From: Streptomyces sp. CB01249
GTDB taxonomy: Bacteria > Actinomycetota > Actinomycetes > Streptomycetales > Streptomycetaceae
Reading direction: 5' to 3'
Assembly: GCF_001905735.1 (NCBI RefSeq)
Contig: NZ_LISW01000007.1
Location: 209,600-273,599, forward strand
Length of the DNA stretch: 64,000 nt
Made by a program: the position numbers and the translations under genes. Under the pieces are notes generated by a model. The model was not told the DNA's origin and ran no database searches. It saw only the letters and a program-made list of their open reading frames with translations. Below are positions 16,593 to 24,444 of the stretch, piece after piece (position 1 is the first letter of the stretch; every line of letters starts with the position of its first letter).

Positions 16593-18545
16593 TCAGTCGA
16601 CGTTCGGCAGGTGGTGCGACTCCAGGGCCCGCATGGCGTGCGACGCGTTGAAGGGCAGGATCGTCACGACGACGTGCGGCAGTTGGTCCAGTGTCCGTGC
16701 CATCTTCTCGCCGGTGCCCCGGTGGAGGAGCTTGCCGAGCGCGTTGGCGTACATCCGCCGGGGGACGAGCACCGTCAGCGACGTGTCCTCGTCCCGCGTG
16801 GTGCGGACGGCGAGTTCGCGCATCGCGTGCCGGAGCCTGCGGTCGGGGCAGTCCACCAGCTCCAGTTCGACGGAGGTCGCGGAGGTCGACGCCCAGCGGG
16901 CGGACAGGCGTTCCGCACGCGCCGTGTCGATGGCGAAGTGCACGGCCCGTACGTTGTCGGGCCGCAGCTCGTGCGCGTACCGCAGGGCCTTCAGCGTCGC
17001 CAGGTCCAGCGTCTCCACCAGGACGAACACCTGGTGGTGGTGCGTACGCGGCCGGTCCGCGCCCCGGGGCAGCCGCTCAAGGGCGGCGGCCTCGCGCCGG
17101 TACTCGCGGTTGATCCGGATCAGCACCCAGACCCCGAGCGGGAAGATCACGACGACCAGCCAGGCGCCTTCGGTGAACTTCGTGACGGCGAAGACCAGCA
17201 CGACGGCGGCGGAGACGGCCGCCGCGAGCGCGTTGGCCACGATCTTCACCCGTCGCAGCGGCTCCCGCCTGCGCAGGTGGTACGCGGTGAGGCCGGACCC
17301 GGCCATGGTGAAGGCGGTGAACACGCCGATCGCGTAGAGGGCCACGAGCCTGTCCACACTGGCCCCGGTGACGAGCAGCAGGGCCAGCGAGAGAGCGGCG
17401 AGCGTCATGATGCCGTTGGAGAACGCCAGCCGGTGTCCGCGCCGGGTCAGCACCCGGGGCAGAAACCGGTCCTGCGCGACGAAGCTCGCCAGGAACGGAA
17501 ACCCCGTGAACGGTGTGTTCGCACCGGTGTAGAGGACCAGCGCCGTCGCCAGCTGTACGAGGACCAGCCCGGCCGTCCCCACCGCCCCGTTCCCGAACGC
17601 GAGCCTCGCCTCCTGCGCGATCACGGTCGGCGTTCCGTCGCTGTACGGGACGGCGTGGGTGAAGTGCGCGAGCGTCGAGACGCCCAGGACCAGCACGGCG
17701 AGCACGCAGCTCATGACGACGAGCGTGCGCCGGGCGTTGCGGCCCTGCGGTTCGCGAAAGGCGGAGATGCCGTTCGAGATCGCTTCGAGCCCGGTGAGGG
17801 ACGAACCGCCGTTGGCGAAGGCGCGCAGCACGATGAAGAGGGAGGCACCGTAGAGCCACCCGTCCTGGGGCGTGCCCAGCGGAACGACACCGGCGGCCCC
17901 CAGGTCGGCGTGCGGCAGGTCGCCCACGAGGCCGCGCACCCCCGCGACGAGGAAGACCAGGCCCATCGCGGCCATGAAGAGGTAGGCGGGCAGCGCGAAC
18001 ATCCTGCCCGCCTCGCGGATCCCGCGCAGGTTCCCGTACCCGAGCAGCACGATCACCCCGGCCGAGACCGGCAGCTGGAGGTGGTCGAGGCCCGTCCAGC
18101 CGTTGCCCGCGAGATGCGCGAGCGAGATCAGCGCGTTCGTGCCCGCCGACACCTGGACGGCCACGGTGACGATGTAGTCCACGAGCAGCGCCACGGCGGC
18201 GACCTGCGCGACGTTCGGACCGAAGTTCTCCCGGGCCACCACGTAGGAGCCGCCTGCCCGGGTGTAGATCGAGACGACATCGCTGTAGCAGAGCGTCAGG
18301 AGCAGCAGCACCGCGAGAATCGCCCCGGTCACCGGCATGACCAGGGTGAAGGCCGCCGCTCCGACCACCGGCACCAGGACCCTCAGCATCTCCTCCGAGC
18401 CGTACGCCGACGAGCTGATGCAGTCGGAGGCGAGTACGCCGAGGGCCGTCCCGTTGCTCAGCTTCTCCTCGCCGACGCGTGCGGTGGTGAGCGGCTTGCC
18501 GAGAAGCCGCCGCTTGACCCGGTACACCGGTCGTTCGAGAGTCAT
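16593..18545 (-). CDS. APC family permease resembling KimA/YdaO potassium transporters
   Basis: A 650-residue membrane protein with 12 predicted helices up to about residue 490 and a soluble C-terminal domain of about 150 residues. Segments such as GVLASDCISSSAYGSEEM, GSLTGLEAISN-like SSLTGLEAISNGISAF and GANTPFTGFPFL match my memory of Bacillus KimA (YdaO), a high-affinity K+/H+ symporter controlled by c-di-AMP. K+ specificity is inference; amino-acid transport is the alternative. Its ATG overlaps the stop of the ATP-binding gene (ATGA), so translation is coupled to that anti-sigma-type ATPase. Confidence 0.85.
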   Translation of the reverse strand: MTLERPVYRVKRRLLGKPLTTARVGEEKLSNGTALGVLASDCISSSAYGSEEMLRVLVPVVGAAAFTLVMPVTGAILAVLLLLTLCYSDVVSIYTRAGGSYVVARENFGPNVAQVAAVALLVDYIVTVAVQVSAGTNALISLAHLAGNGWTGLDHLQLPVSAGVIVLLGYGNLRGIREAGRMFALPAYLFMAAMGLVFLVAGVRGLVGDLPHADLGAAGVVPLGTPQDGWLYGASLFIVLRAFANGGSSLTGLEAISNGISAFREPQGRNARRTLVVMSCVLAVLVLGVSTLAHFTHAVPYSDGTPTVIAQEARLAFGNGAVGTAGLVLVQLATALVLYTGANTPFTGFPFLASFVAQDRFLPRVLTRRGHRLAFSNGIMTLAALSLALLLVTGASVDRLVALYAIGVFTAFTMAGSGLTAYHLRRREPLRRVKIVANALAAAVSAAVVLVFAVTKFTEGAWLVVVIFPLGVWVLIRINREYRREAAALERLPRGADRPRTHHHQVFVLVETLDLATLKALRYAHELRPDNVRAVHFAIDTARAERLSARWASTSATSVELELVDCPDRRLRHAMRELAVRTTRDEDTSLTVLVPRRMYANALGKLLHRGTGEKMARTLDQLPHVVVTILPFNASHAMRALESHHLPNVD

Positions 18546-19060
18546 TCCGCCATGAGACCCAGCGGCCGCCCCGGAGGCGGGCACGCACCGCCGCCGGGCC
18601 CGCGAACATCCCCCGGCAGCCCCAATCCGCCCTGCGCCGGGGCCCCGGTTCCGCCGCCGTCCGGCCGGAGGGCCACCCGCCGCTTCGGCGCCCGCAGTTC
18701 GCACCAGACCGTCTTGCGGTACGGGGCCTGCTCCACGCCCCAGCGGAGCGCGAGTGCGTCCAGCAGTTGGAGTCCGCGGCCCGACGTCGTCTCCGGGCCG
18801 GTGTCCCGGAGAACCGGCCAGACCGCCGCCGCGGGGTCGCTCACCGCGACCCGTACGCGTCCCGAGGGCGTCGCGCTGACGCGTAAGGCCACCGGCGTGC
18901 GCTCCCCCACATGAGTGATCACGTTCGCCAGCAACTCGCTGACGCACAGCAGGAGATCGCCCGCGTCCTCGCCCTCGAACCGCTCCCGCAGTATCTGCCG
19001 CACCTCCGGCACGGCCTGCGGGACCGCCAGGAACTCCCATGTCAGCGGCAGCCCGTTCAT
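18542..19060 (-). CDS. ATP-binding (HATPase_c) anti-sigma-type regulatory protein
   Basis: A 172-residue RsbW/SpoIIAB-like GHKL ATPase. Its N box is LLLCVSELLANVITHV (about 36-51), with VRVAVSDPAA (about 70-80) and the G-rich TSGRGLQLLDAL (about 92-103) completing the nucleotide pocket. The C-terminal 45 residues are Gly/Pro-rich and probably disordered. Such proteins are abundant in Streptomyces as anti-sigma factors or protein kinases of small partners. It is the middle gene of an ATGA-coupled trio: its start overlaps the stop of the 68-aa gene and its stop overlaps the permease start. No cognate sigma factor is adjacent. Confidence 0.88.
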   Translation of the reverse strand: MNGLPLTWEFLAVPQAVPEVRQILRERFEGEDAGDLLLCVSELLANVITHVGERTPVALRVSATPSGRVRVAVSDPAAAVWPVLRDTGPETTSGRGLQLLDALALRWGVEQAPYRKTVWCELRAPKRRVALRPDGGGTGAPAQGGLGLPGDVRGPGGGACPPPGRPLGLMAE

Positions 19061-19263
19061 CCCCCGGCCGCCCTCTGAAGCACCTCGGCCAGCTGACGGG
19101 CCGTCTCCGTGTTGCAGTTACCGAGAGCGACGAGCGGCTGCCGGCTCGTCCACGCGAGAGTCAGCGGGTCAACTCCCAATGACGGCAGCGTGATGCCGTT
19201 GGCCTTGAGCGCCCCACGCAGTGCGTCGATCTCCGGGCCGATGTCGTACGGGGCGTGGTCCAT
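19057..19263 (-). CDS. Small protein of unknown function, first gene of the permease operon
   Basis: A 68-residue protein beginning MDHAPYDIGPEIDALRGALKANGITLPSLGVDP, with a helical C-terminus (TARQLAEVLQRAAGG). There is no signal, membrane helix or known motif. In Streptomyces, short proteins of this look often sit beside RsbW-like ATPases and XRE/DUF397 pairs. The ATG at 19263 was chosen because it follows AAAGGTGG; a longer frame up to 19320 lacks support. Its stop overlaps the ATP-binding gene by ATGA, so it may be an accessory to that regulator. Confidence 0.7.
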   Translation of the reverse strand: MDHAPYDIGPEIDALRGALKANGITLPSLGVDPLTLAWTSRQPLVALGNCNTETARQLAEVLQRAAGG

Positions 19264-19380
19264 GAGGGCCGTCCACCTTTCGGTCGCTTGCTGTGACGAA
19301 CACCTCACACGCTGCCGCATGGACCTCTACCGTGGAAGCCAATTCCGCTCCACAGAGCGAGGCGTGAAAGGCGGTCGGCG

Positions 19381-20250
19381 GTGGCCAAGGAGATCGACGG
19401 ATCGGCGGGAGTGTCCCAGTTCTACGGGAAGGAGCTCCGCTACCACAGAGAGGCGGCGGGCCTGACCCTGGAGAAGCTGGTGGAGGGCAGCTACTACGGG
19501 ATCGGCCTGCTCAGCGCGATCGAGCACGGCGGCCGCGGCATGCCGATGGACCTCGCGGCGCATGTGGACCGCAGGCTGGGCACGGACTTCTTCGTCCGGC
19601 GTTGTGAAGACGTGCAGGAGGCCCGACGCAGGGGCCACGCGGAGTACTTCGCGCGCGTGCTGGAGGCGGAGAAGCAGGCGACCACCATCGAGGAGTGGTC
19701 TCCCACCCTCATTCCTGGGCTGCTTCAGACGGAGGCGTACGCCCGCACTGTGATCGGTGTTGAACGATTGCAGGAGCTTCCGGAGGAGACCGACGAGAAG
19801 GTCAAGGCGCGACTGGCACGGGCGCAGCTCTTCGAGGACAGCCACCAGACCCCCGAGTACTGGGCGATCCTGCCCGAGACCCTGCTGTGGAACGCCATCC
19901 TGCCGCCGGAGCAGATGGCCGAGCAACTGGACCACATTGCCGCCCTCATCAAGCGCGGCCGGATCTTTGTACAGATCATTCCGTGGAATTCAGGTGCGCA
20001 CACCCTCATGCAAAGCAACATCATGGTGCTCGACTTCGCGGACGCTCCGCCGCTCGTCTACATGGAAGGCCAGCACCACGGCCAGACCGTCGACGATCCG
20101 GGCCTCGTGAAGCAGTACCGGAGGTCATACGATCTCCTGAGGGCCGCCGCCTCGCCGCTGGGGGCGTCCCTGGCCATGATCGAGGCTGCGGCAGAGGAAT
20201 ACCGAAATGGTGCGCAACCAGCACGACTTGACCGCCGCGACCTGGCGTAA
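19381..20250 (+). CDS. XRE family regulator with DUF5753 domain
   Basis: A 289-residue protein. The N-terminal helix-turn-helix (about 15-75) reads LRYHREAAGLTLEKLVEGSYYGIGLLSAIEHGGRG, and the C-terminal DUF5753 domain (about 95-275) contains TLIPGLLQTEAYARTVI and IIPWNSGAHTLMQSNIMVLDF, all usual. This is one of the most expanded regulator families in Streptomyces and works with DUF397 proteins. The start is GTG at 19381. It is divergent from the ATP-binding/permease operon and overlaps its DUF397 partner by 44 bases. Confidence 0.93.
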   Translation: MAKEIDGSAGVSQFYGKELRYHREAAGLTLEKLVEGSYYGIGLLSAIEHGGRGMPMDLAAHVDRRLGTDFFVRRCEDVQEARRRGHAEYFARVLEAEKQATTIEEWSPTLIPGLLQTEAYARTVIGVERLQELPEETDEKVKARLARAQLFEDSHQTPEYWAILPETLLWNAILPPEQMAEQLDHIAALIKRGRIFVQIIPWNSGAHTLMQSNIMVLDFADAPPLVYMEGQHHGQTVDDPGLVKQYRRSYDLLRAAASPLGASLAMIEAAAEEYRNGAQPARLDRRDLA

Positions 20251-20410
20251 GAGCAGCTACAGCAACAGCAGCGGCGGGAACTGCCTCGAAGTCGCCGACG
20301 GCCACTCCGGGCTCGTCCCCGTCCGGGACTCCAAGCGGCCCGACGGGCCCGCGCTCGTCGTCAACGCCGCCGCCTGGGCGCCGTTCATCGCATCCGTCAA
20401 GGCCGCCTGA
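20207..20410 (+). CDS. DUF397 domain protein
   Basis: A 67-residue protein that is almost entirely one DUF397 domain: WRKSSYSNSSGGNCLEVA, then VPVRDSKRPDGPALVV and WAPFIASVK, all canonical. It overlaps the upstream XRE gene by 44 bases in another frame, the standard arrangement for the pair, which is thought to form a small regulatory module that tunes development or antibiotic genes. Its 3' end overlaps the convergent deaminase by 14 bases. Confidence 0.93.
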   Translation: MVRNQHDLTAATWRKSSYSNSSGGNCLEVADGHSGLVPVRDSKRPDGPALVVNAAAWAPFIASVKAA

Positions 20411-20837
20411 CGCGGTAGTACGGCTCCACCACCGCCCGTACCTCTTCCAGCAGCGCGGGTCCCTCCTGCGGTACGGGCGGTCGGCCGTTGCCGGGCCGGA
20501 TGGCCAGCAACTGATCGCCGGAGAGGGCGAAGACCACCCGGCCGAGCCCCGCCTGCTGGATGACCGCCGCGCACATCGTGCAGGGCTCGCAGCTGGTGTA
20601 CATCGTCGTGGCGGCGGCCGTCGCCGCGTCCAGCTCCCGCGCGGCCCAGCGGGCGAGCTTCAGTTCGGGGTGGGCGGTGATGTCGCGGTCGGTGAGGGTC
20701 GTGTTGCGGTCCTCCGCGAGCACCGTGCCGTCCGGGGCTGCGAGCAGCGAACCGTACGGCGGGTTGCCGTGCTCCCGGGCCTCGGCCGCGAGGGCGATGG
20801 CGCGCCGGAGGAGGGGGTGGTCGGCGGTCGTGGTCAT
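20397..20837 (-). CDS. Nucleoside deaminase (cytidine/deoxycytidylate deaminase family)
   Basis: A 146-residue zinc-dependent deaminase. The zinc ligand and proton shuttle are in ITAHPELKLAR (His-Pro-Glu, about residue 55-57), and the two Cys ligands are in TSCEPCTMC (about 82-90). The HPE form and PCxxC spacing resemble guanine or adenosine/cytosine-type nucleobase deaminases rather than tRNA deaminase. The start ATG overlaps the stop of the upstream LLM oxidoreductase (ATGA), so the two are co-translated. The substrate is not predictable by eye. Confidence 0.9.
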   Translation of the reverse strand: MTTTADHPLLRRAIALAAEAREHGNPPYGSLLAAPDGTVLAEDRNTTLTDRDITAHPELKLARWAARELDAATAAATTMYTSCEPCTMCAAVIQQAGLGRVVFALSGDQLLAIRPGNGRPPVPQEGPALLEEVRAVVEPYYRVRRP

Positions 20838-21703
20838 GGCTGCTCCGTTGTCGAGAGGTGGGCGGCGACCGTGGCGAGGGCATGCCGGGCGGGCTGCGGG
20901 CGGGACGTCTCGCTCGGGTCGCCGTGGTAGGGGTCGAGGACGACGGTGTCGGCGCCCAGGAGCCTCAGCGCGTCCAGGTCGTCCATGATCTGGTCGAGCG
21001 TGCCCTCGCCTGCGAGGCGTTCGGGCCCGTCGCCCGGTGACGCGGTGAGCCGGAGCGCGATCCGGGGCGCGAACGCGGGGACAGGGGCTTCCTGTTCGGA
21101 CGCGGCGGCCCGCAGCCGGTCCGCGCCCTCCCGGAGCCACGGCATCGTGCAGCGCAGGGGGTGCCAGGCGTCGCCGAACCGTACGGCCCGCCGCAGGCCC
21201 GCGTCGCTGTTGCCGCCGATCCAGACCGGGATGCGCCGGTCCCCGTAGGCGGCGGTGTCCGCCCACGCCTCCCGGAGGTCCCGCAGGACGTCGTCCGTGA
21301 GGCGTCCGCGCCGCTCGAAGGGGATGCCGAGGGCGGCGAACTCCTGCCGGGCCCAGCCCACTCCGACGCCGAGGACGAGCCGTCCGCCGCTGAGGGCGTC
21401 CAGGTTGGCCGCCATGCGGGCGGTCAGCAGGGGGTGGCGGTAGGGGGCGATGAGCACCGTCGTGCCGAGGCGGACGCGGGTGGTGAGGCCCGCGAGCCAG
21501 GACAGCGTGGTGAAGGGCTCGTAGAAGGGGGCCGGATAGCGCTCGGCGACGTCGGGCGTGATGGCCACGTGGTCGGAGAGCATCAGCAGGTCGAAGCCCA
21601 GGCCCTCCACGGTCTGCGCCCAGTCGCGCAGGACGCCGGGGTCCGTGCCGGGGCCGAAATTGGGGACGTTCACGCCGATCTTCACGCCGTCGAGCCTAGC
21701 CAC
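20834..21703 (-). CDS. LLM class (F420-dependent type) oxidoreductase
   Basis: A 289-residue luciferase-like monooxygenase-fold enzyme. The start KIGVNVPNFGPGTDP, the motif LMLSDHVAI and the central LSGGRLVLGVGVGWARQEF (about 112-130) are typical of actinobacterial F420-dependent LLM proteins. The GTG at 21703 was chosen because AAGGAGG lies 9 bases upstream; an in-frame GTG at 21685 is the alternative and a longer frame to 21853 is unsupported. It is divergent from the AsnC regulator and coupled to the deaminase downstream. The substrate is unknown. Confidence 0.9.
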   Translation of the reverse strand: MARLDGVKIGVNVPNFGPGTDPGVLRDWAQTVEGLGFDLLMLSDHVAITPDVAERYPAPFYEPFTTLSWLAGLTTRVRLGTTVLIAPYRHPLLTARMAANLDALSGGRLVLGVGVGWARQEFAALGIPFERRGRLTDDVLRDLREAWADTAAYGDRRIPVWIGGNSDAGLRRAVRFGDAWHPLRCTMPWLREGADRLRAAASEQEAPVPAFAPRIALRLTASPGDGPERLAGEGTLDQIMDDLDALRLLGADTVVLDPYHGDPSETSRPQPARHALATVAAHLSTTEQP

Positions 21704-21767
21704 GGCGACCCGCCTCCTTGAAGGGATTCCCGTCTGTTCAGGGGCAGTTCGGCCGTGGATATCCCGG

Positions 21768-21773
21768 TAATCT
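21768..21773 (+). promoter_or_regulatory. Probable -10 element for a leaderless asnC-type transcript
   Basis: TAATCT ends 6 bases before the ATG at 21780, so transcription should begin at or next to the start codon; no ribosome binding site is present. Confidence 0.55.
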
Positions 21774-21779
21774 GACCGG

Positions 21780-22244
21780 ATGACCGGGAATCTCGACTCG
21801 ACGGACTGGGCCATCCTGGACGAGCTCCAGCGGGACGGCCGGATCGCCTTCACGGAGCTGTCGCGGCGGGTGAACCTGAGCGCGTCGGCGACGACGGAAC
21901 GGGTGCGGCGGCTGGAAGCGGCCGGGATCGTGACGGGCTACCGCGCGGAGGTGGACCTCGAACGGGCCGGATACGTGGCGCTCGCGGTGGTCCGGCTCAA
22001 GTACCCCGGCAGTCGGCACGAACCGCTGCGCCGGATGCTGAAGGAGCGTACGGAGATCCTGGAGTGCCTGCGTACCACCGGGGACGACTGCTACGTCCTG
22101 AAGGTGGCGGCCACCTCGATGGAGCACCTGGAGGAGATCGTGGACGAGCTCGCCGAGTTCGGGAGCACGACGACCAATCTGGTGTTCAGCCGGACGCTGC
22201 CGTTCCGGGGGCCGGGCGAGCCCCGTGAGCGCTCGCGTCCGTAG
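21780..22244 (+). CDS. Lrp/AsnC family transcriptional regulator
   Basis: A 154-residue regulator. The N-terminal winged helix (DSTDWAILDELQRDGRIAFTELSRRVNLSASATTERVRRLEAAGIVTGY, about 6-54) is followed by a RAM/ligand domain (about 68-140). It probably senses an amino acid. Only 76 bases separate it from the divergent LLM oxidoreductase/deaminase operon, its most likely target. The -10-like TAATCT at 21768 suggests a leaderless message. Confidence 0.93.
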   Translation: MTGNLDSTDWAILDELQRDGRIAFTELSRRVNLSASATTERVRRLEAAGIVTGYRAEVDLERAGYVALAVVRLKYPGSRHEPLRRMLKERTEILECLRTTGDDCYVLKVAATSMEHLEEIVDELAEFGSTTTNLVFSRTLPFRGPGEPRERSRP

Positions 22245-22262
22245 CACCCGGCCACACGCACT

Positions 22263-22298
22263 GAGGGGCGCGCCCGGACGAATCCGGGCACGCCCCTC
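22263..22298. terminator. Bidirectional terminator between asnC-type gene and small Lys/Asp-rich gene
   Basis: A 16-bp stem with one mismatch (22263-22278 with 22283-22298) and a CGAA loop lies between two convergent genes, 18 bases after each stop. Confidence 0.8.
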
Positions 22299-22316
22299 GG
22301 CGTCACCGCGCGACCG

Positions 22317-22508
22317 TTACCGGTCGAAGCGCTCGCTCGCCTCGTTCTGGGCGCGCTGGGCGGCGTCCTTCGCACGGTCGCGGCCCTGCTGGCCGGCGTC
22401 CTTGGCGCGGTCGCGGCCCTGGCCCTGACGCTGGCGGTCCTGCGCCTGGTCCTGCGCCTGGCCCGCGAGGTCCTTGGCCTTGTCCTTGAACTGGTCGGCG
22501 ATGCCCAT
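22317..22508 (-). CDS. Small highly charged repeat protein, CsbD-like in composition
   Basis: A 63-residue hydrophilic protein that starts MGIADQFKDKAKDLAGQAQ. It carries near-repeats GRDRAKDAGQQ and GRDRAKDAAQR and is dominated by Lys, Asp, Gln, Arg and Ala. The pattern is amphipathic helical or disordered, like CsbD/LEA-type stress proteins, but the CsbD signature itself is not clear. The upstream sequence has AGGAGT 6 bases before the ATG. It is a single gene with a strong terminator. Function unknown; a stress-protective role is a guess. Confidence 0.75.
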   Translation of the reverse strand: MGIADQFKDKAKDLAGQAQDQAQDRQRQGQGRDRAKDAGQQGRDRAKDAAQRAQNEASERFDR

Positions 22509-22594
22509 GCTGTTCACTCCTATGTGGTGCGTGGGATTCGGCCCCGGTGGGGCCTCGACCAGATTCACACGGGCCGCCACGCTCCGCATGTCGA

Positions 22595-23488
22595 TCACTC
22601 ACGCTCCGTACGCGAGGCGCGTTCCTGCTGGTCAGCGGCGCCTCCGGCACCGACGAGGCCCTTCCTCATGCCCTCCATGCGGGGGCCGAAGCGGCGCATC
22701 TCGCGCTGGCCGACGACGCCGATGAGGGTCGGCAGGTAGCCGCGTACGGACTGCATGCCGCGCAGCCACCACTGGGCGTAGACATGGGCGGAGCGGCGCT
22801 CGATCCCGGCGACGATGCGGTCGACGGCGGGGCCGAGGGGGTACGTGCGGTTGGTCGGCCAGGGCAGCCGCTTCCGCAGGTCCCGCATGACGTCGTCCTC
22901 GTCGGCGCCGCGCACCATGTCGGTGTCGGTCCAGGAGAGGTAGCCGACGCCGACCTTCACGCCCTTGTACCCGACCTCGGCGCGCAGGCTGTGCGCGAAC
23001 GCCTCGACGCCGGACTTCGATGCGCAGTAGGCGCTCATCATCGGGGCCGGGGTCATCGCGGCGAGGGACGCGATCTGGAGGAAGTAGCCCCGGCTCTCCA
23101 TCAGCACGGGCAGGAAGGCGCGAGCCGTCACCGCGCCGCCGATGAGGTTGACCTCGATCACGCGGCGCCAGGCGACGGGGTCGGAGTCGACCAGGGGGCC
23201 GCCGGAGGCGACGCCCGCGTTGGCGACGACGATGTCGACCTTGCCGAAGCGCGCCTTCACGTCCTGCGCGACGCGGGCCATCGCCTCGTGGTCGGTGACG
23301 TCGGCGTGCCAGTGGTCGCTTTCACCGTGGAGGCGGGCCGAAACCTTCTTCAGCTCGTCGGGTTCGAGGCCGACGAGGGCGAGGATCGCGCCCCGGGCGG
23401 AGAGCTTGCGGGCGAGGAGTTCACCGACGCCGCGTGCCGCGCCGGTGACGACGACGACCTGTCCTTCGAGACTTCCCGTGCCGCTCAT
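22595..23488 (-). CDS. Short-chain dehydrogenase/reductase
   Basis: A 297-residue classical SDR. The NAD(P)-binding glycine motif is VVTGAARGVGELLA (about 12-25), NANAG-like VVANAGVASGG lies near 86, and the catalytic triad is Ser in LQIASLAAMTPAP (about 140) with YCASK (about 153-157). The C-terminal 100 residues form an extension ending in a charged, Arg/Glu-rich tail. It is the last gene of a three-gene operon; its ATG overlaps the hydrolase stop (ATGA). With the neighbouring monooxygenase and hydrolase it would oxidise an alcohol to a ketone, or the reverse. Confidence 0.92.
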   Translation of the reverse strand: MSGTGSLEGQVVVVTGAARGVGELLARKLSARGAILALVGLEPDELKKVSARLHGESDHWHADVTDHEAMARVAQDVKARFGKVDIVVANAGVASGGPLVDSDPVAWRRVIEVNLIGGAVTARAFLPVLMESRGYFLQIASLAAMTPAPMMSAYCASKSGVEAFAHSLRAEVGYKGVKVGVGYLSWTDTDMVRGADEDDVMRDLRKRLPWPTNRTYPLGPAVDRIVAGIERRSAHVYAQWWLRGMQSVRGYLPTLIGVVGQREMRRFGPRMEGMRKGLVGAGGAADQQERASRTERE

Positions 23489-24444
23489 GCGACCTCCTCC
23501 TTGCCCTCGATGTCTGTAGTACCCCGCGCGTCCCGGGCCGGGCCGCCCGGAAGATACGCGGTCACCAGTTCGCGTATCTTCGCGGTGACGAGCTCCGGCG
23601 CCTCGACGGGCGTCATGTGCCCCATGCCCGTCAGCTCGGTGAGACCGAGGCAGTCGGGCAGCGCCGCCGCGATGGCGCGGGCGTGGACGGGCGGGGTGAG
23701 CCGGTCCTCCGTACCCGCGATGATCGCGGTGGGCACGCGCAACTCCCGTACGCCCTCGTCGAGATCGAGCTCGGCGAGGACGTTCCCCCAGGCGACCCTG
23801 GGCAGGCGGGGGCAGGCGTGCACGATGCGGGCACAGGTGTCGACCCGGTCGGGTGCCGAACCCGCGCCCATCGTCCCGTACTTCAGTATCCGCCGTGAGA
23901 CGGGCGTGACCGGCCCGAGCGGGGCCCGCGCGCCGAGGATCGCGCGGGTGAGGCGGGTGCGTACGGCTCCGGCGCGCATCGGGACGACCAGCGACTCGGC
24001 AAGGAGGCGCGAACTGCCGGTGCTGCACAGCAGGACGGCGACGGCGTGCTCGCGCAGCTGGGGGCGGCGGGAGGCGGCCATGATGGTCATGCCGCCCATG
24101 GAGTGCCCGGCGATGACGGCCTTCTCGCCGGGGCCGAGGGTCGCGGCGAGGACCGCTTCCAGGTCGTCGGCGAGGGCGCCGGTGCTGTAGCCGTCGCGGG
24201 CGGCGGCGGGCGAGGTGCCGTGGCCGCGCTGGTCGTAGGCGATGACGCGGTGGTCGACGGCCAGATCGCGTATCTGGGCGTCCCAGAAGCTGGTGTTGCA
24301 GGTCCAGCCGTGGGAGAGGACGACGGCGGGCGCGCCTTCCTGGCCGTGGATCTCGACGTGGATGCGGGAGCCGTCGGCGGAGACCGCGAGGAGTTCGCGG
24401 GCGGCCACGGGACGGCGGCCGGCGACGGGCAGGGGGCGGCTCAT
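23485..24444 (-). CDS. Alpha/beta hydrolase
   Basis: A 319-residue alpha/beta hydrolase. The nucleophile elbow is GHSMGGM (Ser about 114), the oxyanion segment VVLSHGWTCNTSFWD lies near 41-55, the acid is in AGTEDRLTPP (about 243-252) and the catalytic His is in GMGHMTPVEAPE (about 275). There is no signal peptide. It is coupled by ATGA overlaps both to the Baeyer-Villiger monooxygenase upstream and to the SDR downstream. An ester hydrolase acting on the monooxygenase product is the natural reading. Confidence 0.93.
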   Translation of the reverse strand: MSRPLPVAGRRPVAARELLAVSADGSRIHVEIHGQEGAPAVVLSHGWTCNTSFWDAQIRDLAVDHRVIAYDQRGHGTSPAAARDGYSTGALADDLEAVLAATLGPGEKAVIAGHSMGGMTIMAASRRPQLREHAVAVLLCSTGSSRLLAESLVVPMRAGAVRTRLTRAILGARAPLGPVTPVSRRILKYGTMGAGSAPDRVDTCARIVHACPRLPRVAWGNVLAELDLDEGVRELRVPTAIIAGTEDRLTPPVHARAIAAALPDCLGLTELTGMGHMTPVEAPELVTAKIRELVTAYLPGGPARDARGTTDIEGKEEVA

